Below the pieces are notes generated by a model. The model saw only the letters and a list, made by a program, of their open reading frames with translations. It ran no database searches and was not told the origin of the DNA. Shown piece by piece: positions 44,979 through 54,038 of a DNA stretch of 64,000 nt (positions are counted from its first letter, which is position 1; each line of letters begins with the position of its first letter). Both the position numbers and the translations under genes were made by a program. The DNA comes from Candidatus Binatia bacterium (GTDB lineage Bacteria; Desulfobacterota; Binatia; HRBIN30), in contig BPIR01000002.1 of assembly GCA_026004215.1 (NCBI GenBank), positions 113,844 to 177,843 on the forward strand, in the 5' to 3' direction.

Positions 44979-45278
44979 CGCATGGTCTCCCTTTGCTCGC
45001 GGTCGCCGGCCACCACACGGCAGCAGCCAGTGCCACATCAGCCGGCCGGTTGTGTTTGCCCTAACGTCGGCTGGCTACGCATCTATGTGTTTGTGCCCGT
45101 TCGTTTCATGCCACCGGGCGGAACCTCCCGCCTTGTGCCTGACTATCAGGGTCGCCTCCCGAGTGCGAGCCTCGTCGCTACTTTTTGGTTGCGTACTCCG
45201 GCGCCGGCCGAGGTACGCTGGGCGCTTGTATCCAAGCGACTGGAGGGCACACCAAGCAGAGCCCTGCGATCTTTCGGC

Positions 45279-46880
45279 TCAACCGCGGCGGCGGACGCTT
45301 CGCTTGCGGCCAAGGTAATCCACGAGCAAATACCGCCCCAGGTCGCGCGGGTCGGTGTACAAGGCCCGCCCTTTATTGATCCGGGTCATCTTTTCGACAA
45401 AGGCACGCAGCGCCGGACTATCGTCGAGCATGAACGTATTGATCACGATGCCCTTGCGGGTGACCCGTTCTACCTCGCGCAAAGTCTCCTGGGCGGCGCG
45501 GACACTCAAGCCCCCGAAAGAGAGCGGCCACTCGCAGTACAGCCGCCCCCGAGAAAAGTATGCCGTCGGCTGGCCATCGGTAATCACAATAATGTGCCGG
45601 TTACTGGCCGGGTGGCGATCGAGGAGTTCTGTAGCCAATCGGAGCCCCTCTTGGAGGTTCGTAAACGGGTCACCCATGTTCCAGGTGACCTCCGGAAGGT
45701 CGCTCACTTTGAGCTCGCGAGCACGCGTGTAAAAACCCACGATGCCAAAGTAATCGCGAGGAAAACGGGTACGAATCAGCGTCTCCAACGCGAGCGCCAC
45801 GCGTTTCGCGGCTGGGAAACGGCCTTCCCAACTCATGGACCAGCTCATGTCGAGCAACAGAACGGTGGAGGTGGTCGTCGCATGTTCGGTCTCGTACACG
45901 GCAAAATCGGCAGGATCCAACTCGATCGGAGAGCTGGCCTTCCGGAGCAGCGCGTTCTTTAACGTTTGCACGAGGTCCAGATACAGCGGATCACCAAATC
46001 GAAACGGCTTGTTCCCCTCGAATCGCAATTGCGCACTCCCGCGATACTCCGTCGCGTGGCCCCCGAAGCGGTCGCGCAGGAGCCCTTGGTAAATATCCTG
46101 CAAGGCCAATTGGCCGAGCCGGCGCACCCCTTTGGGGGAGAGTTGCAAGCGCTCGCCGGCGCGCACGAGGTAACCCGCGTCTTCGAGCATCGTGCGAATG
46201 GCGCGCAGTTGCTCCACAGCGACCACGGCATCTACCCCGAGCAATTCTTCCAAATCCTCGCTGTCGATCTCATCGAAGGCCTGGTGGGCCAAAGCGTTCT
46301 CCAGGCGTTTCAGTCGCTGCACGAGGTGCATGACCTCGACTGCCTCCTCGTAATCCAGCGGCTCCGCGCCGCGGAACAAAGGCCCGTACTGACCGATGAA
46401 TTGCTCCAACTCTTCGGCGTCCTCGAATTCCTCCAACAGGTGTGCAAACTCGCGCGCAGCGTCCCGATCGGTAAAGCGGTAATTCTGCAGCGCCTGGATG
46501 GCTTGCCCGGGGTTGCGCGGCAGTCGGTCGAGAGCGTCGAGGCGATCTTGGGCCGAAGCGTCTTCGCCGAGTTGGCCGCGCAGCGTATCCCGTTCCAGTT
46601 CCAAGACCTCGTCGAGACGATCCCGCAAAGTATCGAGTGCGTGGTCCAAGTTGTATCGCTCGAACTGTTCTTGGATCTTTCGCCGGACCTCCTCCAGCAG
46701 TTCGTCGAGGCCAACAAGGCGAGCGTCCTCCCACTCAGCGCCGCGACGCAACAACCAATCGAGCGCCTCGACGAGATTGTCTGTGTGCTCCAGGTAACGC
46801 CGGAGTTCCTGAAACACACGGTCCGGATCGACTGGCCGTCGCTGCCGCCCATCCCAAACGGTGTAACGGGTGACGAGCAT
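45279..46880 (-). CDS. VWA-domain protein, partner of a MoxR-like ATPase
   Basis: 533 residues. A long N-terminal Glu/Arg-rich helical region (1-310) and a C-terminal von Willebrand factor A domain (about 335-520) with the metal-binding MIDAS motif DMSWSMS (344-350), the T in NMGDPFTNLQEGL and ITDGQPT. The C-terminus is basic (KRSVRRRG). It begins 42 bp after the AAA+ gene on the same strand. The pair resembles the AAA-VWA pairs Rv0958/Rv0959 of mycobacteria, annotated magnesium-chelatase-like, whose function is unclear. Confidence 0.88.
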   Translation of the reverse strand: MLVTRYTVWDGRQRRPVDPDRVFQELRRYLEHTDNLVEALDWLLRRGAEWEDARLVGLDELLEEVRRKIQEQFERYNLDHALDTLRDRLDEVLELERDTLRGQLGEDASAQDRLDALDRLPRNPGQAIQALQNYRFTDRDAAREFAHLLEEFEDAEELEQFIGQYGPLFRGAEPLDYEEAVEVMHLVQRLKRLENALAHQAFDEIDSEDLEELLGVDAVVAVEQLRAIRTMLEDAGYLVRAGERLQLSPKGVRRLGQLALQDIYQGLLRDRFGGHATEYRGSAQLRFEGNKPFRFGDPLYLDLVQTLKNALLRKASSPIELDPADFAVYETEHATTTSTVLLLDMSWSMSWEGRFPAAKRVALALETLIRTRFPRDYFGIVGFYTRARELKVSDLPEVTWNMGDPFTNLQEGLRLATELLDRHPASNRHIIVITDGQPTAYFSRGRLYCEWPLSFGGLSVRAAQETLREVERVTRKGIVINTFMLDDSPALRAFVEKMTRINKGRALYTDPRDLGRYLLVDYLGRKRSVRRRG

Positions 46881-46922
46881 GGGGAGTCCTCGATCCCTAT
46901 TCGCGGCACCTGCGGGCGCACA

Positions 46923-48320
46923 TCATTGCCGGTAAGTCAGGCGCCCGCCTTGCCGCTCCTTGTTGAGTTTTTGATGCTGGTGCAACCCCTCGAACAAGAA
47001 CTCGCTGACGGAAGCGATGAACGCCGGACTCTCGATGCTCCCGAACCGGCGCACGGCCGACTCGAGCCCCGGAATGGCATGCACCCCCTCGAGGTACTCC
47101 TCCGAAGGCATCATGTCCGAAACTTCGACGCCGCCGCCGCGCTCGAAATATGTGAGAATCGGGCGGAGGTCGTCCACTTTGCACCAGCGATCGAACACCT
47201 TCAGCACGGCCCGATCGAGCAAGCGATCGAACAAGTCCACTGGGCTTTTTTCGTCACCCAGAAACTCGATCTCCAATTTACCGGATGTCGAAGCGAGCAT
47301 GGCGTGCAGGTCACTGATACGCGGAACGATTTCCGGCTCTTGATTGCGAATAGCGCGTTTCTCCGCATTGCTGAGCAAGCTTTCGTAATTGTTGATGGTC
47401 GTGCGCACGCTCACGCCAGAGGCCTGGTTGATTTCCTGGCTTGCCCGCGCCTCGAACGTCAATTGGGCCACGATTTCTTTCATGAAGTCCGGCACCAACA
47501 AGGGACGGCTCGCGAACCGAGGCAAGGCGGCTTCCTGCTCCATGATGGCAATTTCGTCCTCCAATCGCCGCGGGTAATGGGTGCGGATTTGAGCGTCGAA
47601 GCGATCCTTGAGCGGCGTAATCAAGCGCCCGCGGTTGGTGTAGTCTTCGGGATTCGCACTGGCCACGATGACGATATCGAGCGGCAGGCGGATCTTGTAG
47701 CCTTTGATTTGAACGTCCTTTTCCTCCATCAAGTTGAAGAGGCCCACTTGCACTTTCTCGGTCAGGTCCGGCAGCTCGTTGATCGCAAAGATCCCGCGAT
47801 TCGTGCGGGGAATGATCCCGAAGTGAATCGTATCCTCGTCGGCCAAATAGCGGCCCTCGGCGACTTTGACGGGATCAATTTCCCCAATGAGGTCGGCCAC
47901 GGAGACGTCCGGCGTCGCCAATTTCTCACCATACCGCTGCTCGCGCGTCACCCACCCAATGGGCAGGGCATCGCCCAGTTCTGCCGCCAAGGCACGGCAG
48001 CGCTTGCAAATCGGCGCGTACGGATTGTCGTGAATTGGGCAGCCTTCTACGGCCGGCACGACCGCATCGAGCAAGCGCACTAGGGAGCGAATGATGCGAG
48101 ACTTTGCCTGCCCCCGCTCGCCCAAGAACACCATGTGATGGCCAGCCAGGATGGCGTTTTCGATCTCCGGAATCACCGTGTCGTCAAAGCCGATGATTCC
48201 CGGCAGCAGCCGCTCCCCCCGCTCCAAAATGCGAATCAAGTTCTGGCGCATTTCCTCGCGGACCGGCATGACCTGATAGCCGCTTGCCTTGAGTTGACCG
48301 AGCGTCCGAATCTGTTCCAT
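46923..48320 (-). CDS. MoxR/magnesium chelatase-like AAA+ ATPase
   Basis: 465 residues from ATG 48320. Walker A variant GERGQAKS (67-74), then an insert with Cys94, His97, Cys105, Cys108 (GCPIHDNPYAPICKRC) that could bind zinc, Walker B-like region ending AINELPDL (179-186), sensor I-type VASANPEDYTNRG and LKDRFDAQIRTHYP. Helical lid with DLHAMLAS. Such ATPases act with VWA partners to load or remodel metal enzymes, as seems likely for the following gene. Divergent from the ABC transporter gene, with 296 bp between. Confidence 0.88.
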   Translation of the reverse strand: MEQIRTLGQLKASGYQVMPVREEMRQNLIRILERGERLLPGIIGFDDTVIPEIENAILAGHHMVFLGERGQAKSRIIRSLVRLLDAVVPAVEGCPIHDNPYAPICKRCRALAAELGDALPIGWVTREQRYGEKLATPDVSVADLIGEIDPVKVAEGRYLADEDTIHFGIIPRTNRGIFAINELPDLTEKVQVGLFNLMEEKDVQIKGYKIRLPLDIVIVASANPEDYTNRGRLITPLKDRFDAQIRTHYPRRLEDEIAIMEQEAALPRFASRPLLVPDFMKEIVAQLTFEARASQEINQASGVSVRTTINNYESLLSNAEKRAIRNQEPEIVPRISDLHAMLASTSGKLEIEFLGDEKSPVDLFDRLLDRAVLKVFDRWCKVDDLRPILTYFERGGGVEVSDMMPSEEYLEGVHAIPGLESAVRRFGSIESPAFIASVSEFLFEGLHQHQKLNKERQGGRLTYRQ

Positions 48321-48616
48321 CGTCGTTCTTCTTTCCCAGCGACCCGCCGCGCTACCAGGCAGGATTATACGGGCCGCCCCACTCCCGGGCAATGCAAGAA
48401 TCGGCATTGGGCCTAAAACGGCCGGGTTCCGGACGGCGGGCGATGCCCCCGAGCCACCGGCAACGCGGGGCTACGGACTCGCCAATGCGCGAGTCATGGC
48501 TCCTCTGGTTCCTGCGAATTCGCCCCAACCGTTCCACCCCGCACGCCTGTTTTTGCCATCTCTCCTGGCTTGCCCCAGAGTTCTCCTGCACGTACATCCA
48601 CGCAACAGAAGGCACC

Positions 48617-49762
48617 ATGGCACGGGTGGCACTGCAAAACGTCAGCAAGATTTTTCCCGGTGGCGCGGTGGCACTGGAAGACGTCAACCTCGAGATCGCC
48701 GACGGGGAATTGCTGGTGGTGGTGGGACCCTCGGGCTGCGGAAAGTCTACCTTGCTGCGTGTCATCGCGGGGTTGGAAGAAGTCACCCGTGGCGAGGTCT
48801 GGATTGGCTCGGAGCTCGTGAATCACGTGCCCCCACAAAAGCGCAACGTGGCGATGGTCTTTCAGGATTACGCTTTGTACCCGTTCCTGACGGTGGAAGA
48901 AAACCTGGCCTTTCCCTTGCGGATGCGCAAGCTTTCTCGCGCCGAGCAACGAAGCAAAGTCGAACGCGTCGCGCGGCTGCTGGAAATCGAGCCCTTGCTG
49001 CGGCGCTATCCGGGCGAGCTCTCGGGAGGGCAACGGCAACGCGTCGCGATGGGTCGCGCCCTGGTCCGCGAGCCGTCCGTATCGTTGTTCGATGAGCCAC
49101 TCTCCAACCTGGACGCCAAGTTGCGCGTCAGTGTGCGCGCAGAAATTGCCGCAATCCAAGAGCGTACGCGCACGACGATGATTTACGTGACGCACGACCA
49201 GACCGAGGCGATGACCCTCGGCCACCGCGTCGCCGTGCTCGATCGCGGCCGCGTGCAACAGGTGGCCCCTCCGCGAGTCCTGTACGAACATCCCGCAAAC
49301 GCATTCGTGGCCGGCTTTATCGGCAATCCGCCCATGAACTTGTTCCCAGCCAAATTGCATGCGGCGGGCAGCCAGTTGTTCGTGCAGCTCGAAGGGCTGG
49401 AATTGGCGATCGATCCGGCTTGCATCGAACATGCGCCAGTTTCACCAGGGCAGAGCGTCATCGCCGGAGTGCGCCCCGAGGCGATCGAGTGCCGGGGCTC
49501 GCAGGAGCAGGGATGGGAAGAGGCGGAAGTGGAGCACGTCGAACAACTCGGGCACGAAACCCTGCTGTACTTGCGCCTGGTGCAGGCGCGGCACGTGCGC
49601 TGGGTCGCGCGCCTTGCCGGTATGCAACCGTACAAAAAGGGAGATCGCGTCTTTGTGCGCGTTCCCGCGGGCCGGTGGTATGTATTTCCCCCCTCGCCGG
49701 CGGAATCACCAGCACCTCAATTGGGCCGGGAACGATCCCAGGCCTGCAGTACCGTCCAATAA
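48617..49762 (+). CDS. ABC transporter ATP-binding protein (MalK/UgpC type)
   Basis: 381 residues from ATG 48617. Walker A GPSGCGKS (37-44), Q-loop VFQDYALYPFLTV, signature LSGGQ (135-139), Walker B SLFDEP (156-161), and YVTHDQTEAM. A C-terminal TOBE/OB regulatory domain (about 240-360) with GVRPEAIECRG groups it with sugar importers of the CUT1 type. No permease or binding protein gene is adjacent, so the import partner is unknown. Its end overlaps the convergent phosphatase gene by 46 bp. Confidence 0.92.
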   Translation: MARVALQNVSKIFPGGAVALEDVNLEIADGELLVVVGPSGCGKSTLLRVIAGLEEVTRGEVWIGSELVNHVPPQKRNVAMVFQDYALYPFLTVEENLAFPLRMRKLSRAEQRSKVERVARLLEIEPLLRRYPGELSGGQRQRVAMGRALVREPSVSLFDEPLSNLDAKLRVSVRAEIAAIQERTRTTMIYVTHDQTEAMTLGHRVAVLDRGRVQQVAPPRVLYEHPANAFVAGFIGNPPMNLFPAKLHAAGSQLFVQLEGLELAIDPACIEHAPVSPGQSVIAGVRPEAIECRGSQEQGWEEAEVEHVEQLGHETLLYLRLVQARHVRWVARLAGMQPYKKGDRVFVRVPAGRWYVFPPSPAESPAPQLGRERSQACSTVQ

Positions 49763-50229
49763 GGGACACAAGCGCGCCGTTCCTGTACCCAGCGCCGCGC
49801 TTCCCCCAGCGCAACGCCGCGGCTCACCCGCAGGTAGGCGATAGCCACGGTGGGCGCGCGATTGATGCCGGCGTTGCAGTGCAGGTACACGCGCCGCCCT
49901 TCCGCCGCTTGCCGGGCAATCCAGTCCAGCGCCGGGTCGATCGCCGCCAAAAGCTCGGTGTGCGAGCCGTCGGCCACCGGAATCCGGTGGAACGCCACAC
50001 CGTGAGTACCAAAGGCTCGTTCCAAAGCCCGCAAATCGATGTTTTTGGCCACGAGGTCCGCATGGTCTTGCAAACTCAGCACGGCGCGGACTTCGAGTGT
50101 GGCAACCAACCACGGCACATCGCTCGGCAGCAAGTACTCGCCCACGACGAGCTCGGGACTGATCTCGGTACACGATGGCTCGGAAGTCGGGCGTCCAGGC
50201 GGCCCCCAAGCTCGTAGCCAGTAACTCAT
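49717..50229 (-). CDS. Dual-specificity protein phosphatase-like
   Basis: 170 residues from ATG 50229. A Cys-based phosphatase: the P-loop HCNAGINRAPT (Cys118, Arg124) matches HCx5R with the following S/T, and Asp87 in VADGS is a suitable acid. N-terminal ISPELVVGEYLLPSDVPWL fits DSP-type domains. Substrate unknown (phosphotyrosine, inositol or carbohydrate phosphate are all possible). The tail overlaps the ABC ATPase gene on the other strand. Confidence 0.85.
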   Translation of the reverse strand: MSYWLRAWGPPGRPTSEPSCTEISPELVVGEYLLPSDVPWLVATLEVRAVLSLQDHADLVAKNIDLRALERAFGTHGVAFHRIPVADGSHTELLAAIDPALDWIARQAAEGRRVYLHCNAGINRAPTVAIAYLRVSRGVALGEARRWVQERRACVPYWTVLQAWDRSRPN

Positions 50230-50417
50230 GATGCGCGTGGTACTACGATAGCGGCCCGGCACACAAGATCATGGTGGGCCGGCATCGAAGTTCCGGCGGA
50301 CAGCGGCCCTAGTGTGGCCGGGCCCCCGCGGGGCAGACAACGCACTACCCCCGGCTAGAATTGGCCAGATTGACGTAACCCCGCACTCGGTCCAAACATT
50401 GCCCGGTTCATTTACCG

Positions 50418-51320
50418 ATGATGAGCATCTTACAGGAACCCGTCGAGTTCGAGGGCTTTCGTGGCGTGCGCCTGCGGGGCGACGCTTGGGGCCGAGCCGG
50501 GGCACGTTCCGTGTTGTTCCTACCCGGAGGGGGGCAAACCCGGCACGCCTGGGGAGACACGGCCGCTCGGGTAGCGACCCACGGATGGCGCGCCATCGCT
50601 CTCGACTTGCGCGGCCACGGAGAAAGCGACTGGGCACCGGACGGCGACTATCGGATTGAAACCTTTGTGCAAGACTTGCACGCCGTCGTTCGCGCCTTGC
50701 CTGACCCTCCGGTTGTCGTTGGCGCGTCGCTCGGCGGCGTCACGGCGCTCCTCCTCGCCGGAGAAGTGGACCCCCAGGCGTTTTCTGCTCTCGTGCTCGT
50801 AGATATCGCTCCGCGCATGGAGCCCGACGGTGTGCAGCGCATTGTAGATTTCATGCGCCGCCATCTGGATGGTTTTGCCTCCATCGAGGAAGCCGCCGAC
50901 GCCGTGGCCGCATACTTGCCGCACCGCCCGAGGCCCAAGGATCTTTCCGGGCTCGAAAAAAATTTGCGCCGTGACTCTTCGGGGCGTTACCGGTGGCATT
51001 GGGATCCGGAGTTCGTGCTCGGCACCAAGAGGCCCGACGCCTCCCGGCAACCGGAGCGTCTCCTCGCTGCGGCGAGAAAACTTGCGATCCCCACCCTCCT
51101 GATTCGCGGCCGGATGAGCGATGTGATCAGCCACGAGAGTGTGGCCGAGTTTCTCGATGCCGTGCCTCATGCCGATTATGTGGACGTCGCGGGCGCCGGG
51201 CACATGATTGCCGGGGATCGCAACGATGTCTTTTCCGAAGCCGTGTTGGCGTTCCTCGACGGAGGTCTCCGCAAACGCGGCAGCCACGGACACCATCGCC
51301 CATCCCCCGCAGGCAGGTGA
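50418..51320 (+). CDS. Alpha/beta hydrolase
   Basis: 300 residues. Oxyanion region FLPGGGQTRHAW, LDLRGHGESDW, nucleophile elbow GASLGG with Ser104, an Asp in the LIRGRMSDV region, and catalytic His in GAGHMIAGD. A helical cap lies between about 130 and 210. It resembles esterases or perhydrolases of the fold; substrate unknown. Two Met codons open the frame (50418 and 50421). The last 15 residues are Arg/Gly/His-rich. Divergent from the phosphatase gene. Confidence 0.9.
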   Translation: MMSILQEPVEFEGFRGVRLRGDAWGRAGARSVLFLPGGGQTRHAWGDTAARVATHGWRAIALDLRGHGESDWAPDGDYRIETFVQDLHAVVRALPDPPVVVGASLGGVTALLLAGEVDPQAFSALVLVDIAPRMEPDGVQRIVDFMRRHLDGFASIEEAADAVAAYLPHRPRPKDLSGLEKNLRRDSSGRYRWHWDPEFVLGTKRPDASRQPERLLAAARKLAIPTLLIRGRMSDVISHESVAEFLDAVPHADYVDVAGAGHMIAGDRNDVFSEAVLAFLDGGLRKRGSHGHHRPSPAGR

Positions 51321-51693
51321 TATTCGCTATCCGGTCGAACTGTGCACAGATGCCCCTCGGGCGACCACAAGGGTCGCCCCTACAACTTCCAGGGGGGACA
51401 ATGCACGGGCGGGGGCGAACGCAAGGGTCGCCCCTACGACTTCCGGGGAGCGGGGAAGATCGTGCACGGGCGGGGGCGACCCGGACGGATCGGTCCTACA
51501 ACGGGCCGACATCGTTCGCCCCGACACCGTGGCCGTCATGTTGTGCCGCCACCTGCGATCCAAACCCTCCCCTGCGCAAACCATGAGCGAAGACGAATGC
51601 CATCGCCGTTGGATCCGCCTGTACGTTCCGAGCCGGCTGGAACAGAACGGCGACATAAAGGCAACGACCGATGCGAGGGATCTCTAGAGATGG
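51321..51693. other. Intergenic region with dispersed repeat
   Basis: 373 bp between convergent genes. The first 180 bp hold the tandem palindromic repeat at 51355-51505; the rest shows no recognised gene. Confidence 0.6.
51355..51505. repeat. Tandem copies of a gggcgacc / gggtcgcccctac element
   Basis: About two and a half imperfect copies of a ~60-bp unit, each with inverted arms gggcgac(c) and gggtcgccc, then ctac-act-tcc and a tgcacgggcggggg segment. Same arm sequences as 37804-37825. Confidence 0.75.
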
Positions 51694-52329
51694 TCAAATG
51701 AAGTCCGCGAGGGGTGCCAGGCGCTCGACCCAGTCATCGGGAATGTACGAAACCGTGCCACCGAACTGCTTGACATACAGGACAATCTTCGCGGTCTCCT
51801 CGATCATCATCGCACGGGTAGCGGCTTTGCGGAGCGTCTTATCCACGGTCATGAGTCCGTGGTTCTGCAAGATGCAGCCTCGGCTGTGTTTGAGGGCTTC
51901 GTGCACCGCATCCGCTAGCTCCTTGGAGCCGGGCATGTACCAGGGCACCAGAGGCGTGTCGCGGAGGAAGATCGCGTCGGTATTGATCGGTGGAAACACT
52001 TGATTGGTGATCCCGAACGCAGTGGCCACCGGGGCGTGCGTGTGTACGGCTCCGGTTGTGTCCGGCCGCGCTTCGTACGCGCCCCAGTGCATCTGCCATT
52101 CGACCGATGGAACGCGCGCTCCCTCCACTACCGAGCCGTCGCGGCGGATGCGTACAAGGTCGTCTTCGTGGATTCCACCCTTGTACAACTGGCTCGGAGT
52201 GATCCAAATGGTCTCCCCATCCGCCGCACGGGCACTGATGTTGCCCCCGGTGGCCGTGAGCAGGCCGTGCGCGAACAACTCGTTGGTAATTTGGATGATT
52301 TGCTCCTTGGCTTCGCGATCCGTCCACAC
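51694..52329 (-). CDS. Class II aldolase/adducin family protein
   Basis: 211 residues from GTG 52329, preceded by an ideal AGGAGG site. Zinc-dependent aldolases (fuculose- or ribulose-phosphate type) or sugar epimerases. N-terminal GNISAR, WITPSQLYKG, PSVEWQMHWGAY (catalytic Glu77), the His-x-His pair VHTHAPVAT (His96, His98), and ILQNHGLMTV with the third His. Specific sugar not predictable. Part of a minus-strand run after the gamma-glutamyltransferase gene, 64 bp downstream. Confidence 0.85.
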   Translation of the reverse strand: MWTDREAKEQIIQITNELFAHGLLTATGGNISARAADGETIWITPSQLYKGGIHEDDLVRIRRDGSVVEGARVPSVEWQMHWGAYEARPDTTGAVHTHAPVATAFGITNQVFPPINTDAIFLRDTPLVPWYMPGSKELADAVHEALKHSRGCILQNHGLMTVDKTLRKAATRAMMIEETAKIVLYVKQFGGTVSYIPDDWVERLAPLADFI

Positions 52330-52393
52330 GGTAGCGGTCCTCCTGCGCTCCTACTTGGTGCAGGCACGGCCGCAAAATCAAGCGAGCGATTGC

Positions 52394-54025
52394 TCAAAAG
52401 CCCATAGCGGCCCCGTCTTTGCGCCGATCCGAGCCGCCCCAGTACGCTCCGGTGGCCGGGTGAACCATAATCCCCTGGCCGCCCCCGAACCCTCCCCGGA
52501 AGCGCACCTCGTTAGGGTCGGCGATGGCGTGCCCGCGCTGAGCGAGGGTTTGCAGCACTTCGGGCGGGAATTCCTCTTCAAATGCCACACGGTTCCCCTC
52601 GATGACGTGAAAGCGGGGCCAGTCCAGCGCTTCCTGAATATTCGCGCCAAAATCCACCAAGCGCGAAACTACTTGTACATGGGCCTGCGCTTGGTGATCG
52701 CCGCCCATCACTCCGAACGAAACCACCGGCGCCCCCTGCTGCAACACCATGGCCGGGATGATCGTGTGCAGGGGGCGCTTGCGAGGCGCCACGCAGTTGG
52801 GGTGCCCGGGTTCGAGAACAAACCCCGCCCCGCGGTTTTGCAGCACCGCGCCGGTTTCCGGAACCGCCACGCCCGAACCGAAAGGAAAATAGAGGCTGCT
52901 GATCAGCGACGCGACGTTGCCCTCGGCGTCGGCCGCGGTCAGGTAAACGGTGTCGCCTCCGGGCACGGACCTCCCCGCTTGCGGCCTTGCCACCGCCTTG
53001 GCGGGATGCACGAGTGCTGCGCGGCCTTGCGCGTAGTCTTTGGAGAGGAGAGCACGCACGGGCACCGAGCCGCACGCCGGATCTCCCAGGTAGCGAGCGC
53101 GATCCGCTAGAGCCAGTTTGACGGCTTCCACCGATAGGTGGTGCACCTCGGGCGCGAATGGTTCGTAGCGCGACAGGTCGAAGTTTTCGAGGATGTTCAG
53201 TGCCAGAAGAGCGGCAAGCCCTTGCGTGTTCGGTGGCAACTCGATCACCTCGAAGCCGCGGTAGGTGGTGGCGATGGGTTCCACCCAAGACGACGCGTGT
53301 TCCCGGAAATCTTGTACAGAAAGCACGCCCCCTTGCTGGGTAACCGCGCGTGCCGCGGCTTCGGCAAACGGACCGGAATACAACCAATCCGGCCCGTTGC
53401 GGGCGAGATTGCGCAGAGTCTCTGCGAGCGCCGGAAGCCGGATCACTTGACCGAGTTGTGGCGGCTCGCCCTCGACGGAAAACCACCATCGCGCCTGTGG
53501 GTCTTGCAGCAGGCCAGCATGGAAAATCGTTTGCCATTCCCAAGCGATGACTTCGCTGACCGGAAAACCGTTGCTGGCGTAGTCCAGGGCCCCGGCAAAC
53601 AAGCTCTCCCAAGCCAGGCGTCCGAAGCGTGCATGTGCATCGGCCCAAGCCCGTACTGCCCCGGGGACCGTGATACTCAGCGGTCCCACCAAGGGCATCG
53701 AGGAATGCCCCCGTTCTCGCAACAACTCCAGTGTCAAGGATGCCGGGGCTCGTCCACTACCGTTGAGTGCGTACAGCTTCCGTTCGCTCGCGCTCCAGTA
53801 CAGAAGCATGCAGTCGCCGCCGAGCCCGGTGTTGTACGGTTCCACGACGCAGAGCGTTAAGTTGGCGGCAATGGCCGCATCGATGGCCGAACCTCCTTGC
53901 CGAAGCACCTCCACGCCCACATTCGTGGCCAGAGGCTGGCTCGTACAAACCATGCCCCGCCGAGCAAGTACCATGGAACGCTGCGCCCGAAACCCGCTGC
54001 CAAGGGGCCGATGGCTGCGAAACAT
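52394..54025 (-). CDS. ggt: Gamma-glutamyltransferase
   Basis: 543 residues from ATG 54025. Transfers or hydrolyses gamma-glutamyl groups (glutathione and related). Autocleavage site and nucleophile Thr359 in PGGDTVYLTAADAEGNVASL, with the downstream GSG and NRGAGF blocks. No clear signal peptide, so a cytoplasmic form is possible. The ggt start lies 13 bp after the proC stop; operon likely. Confidence 0.92.
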   Translation of the reverse strand: MFRSHRPLGSGFRAQRSMVLARRGMVCTSQPLATNVGVEVLRQGGSAIDAAIAANLTLCVVEPYNTGLGGDCMLLYWSASERKLYALNGSGRAPASLTLELLRERGHSSMPLVGPLSITVPGAVRAWADAHARFGRLAWESLFAGALDYASNGFPVSEVIAWEWQTIFHAGLLQDPQARWWFSVEGEPPQLGQVIRLPALAETLRNLARNGPDWLYSGPFAEAAARAVTQQGGVLSVQDFREHASSWVEPIATTYRGFEVIELPPNTQGLAALLALNILENFDLSRYEPFAPEVHHLSVEAVKLALADRARYLGDPACGSVPVRALLSKDYAQGRAALVHPAKAVARPQAGRSVPGGDTVYLTAADAEGNVASLISSLYFPFGSGVAVPETGAVLQNRGAGFVLEPGHPNCVAPRKRPLHTIIPAMVLQQGAPVVSFGVMGGDHQAQAHVQVVSRLVDFGANIQEALDWPRFHVIEGNRVAFEEEFPPEVLQTLAQRGHAIADPNEVRFRGGFGGGQGIMVHPATGAYWGGSDRRKDGAAMGF

Positions 54026-54038
54026 GTCTACCCACTTA

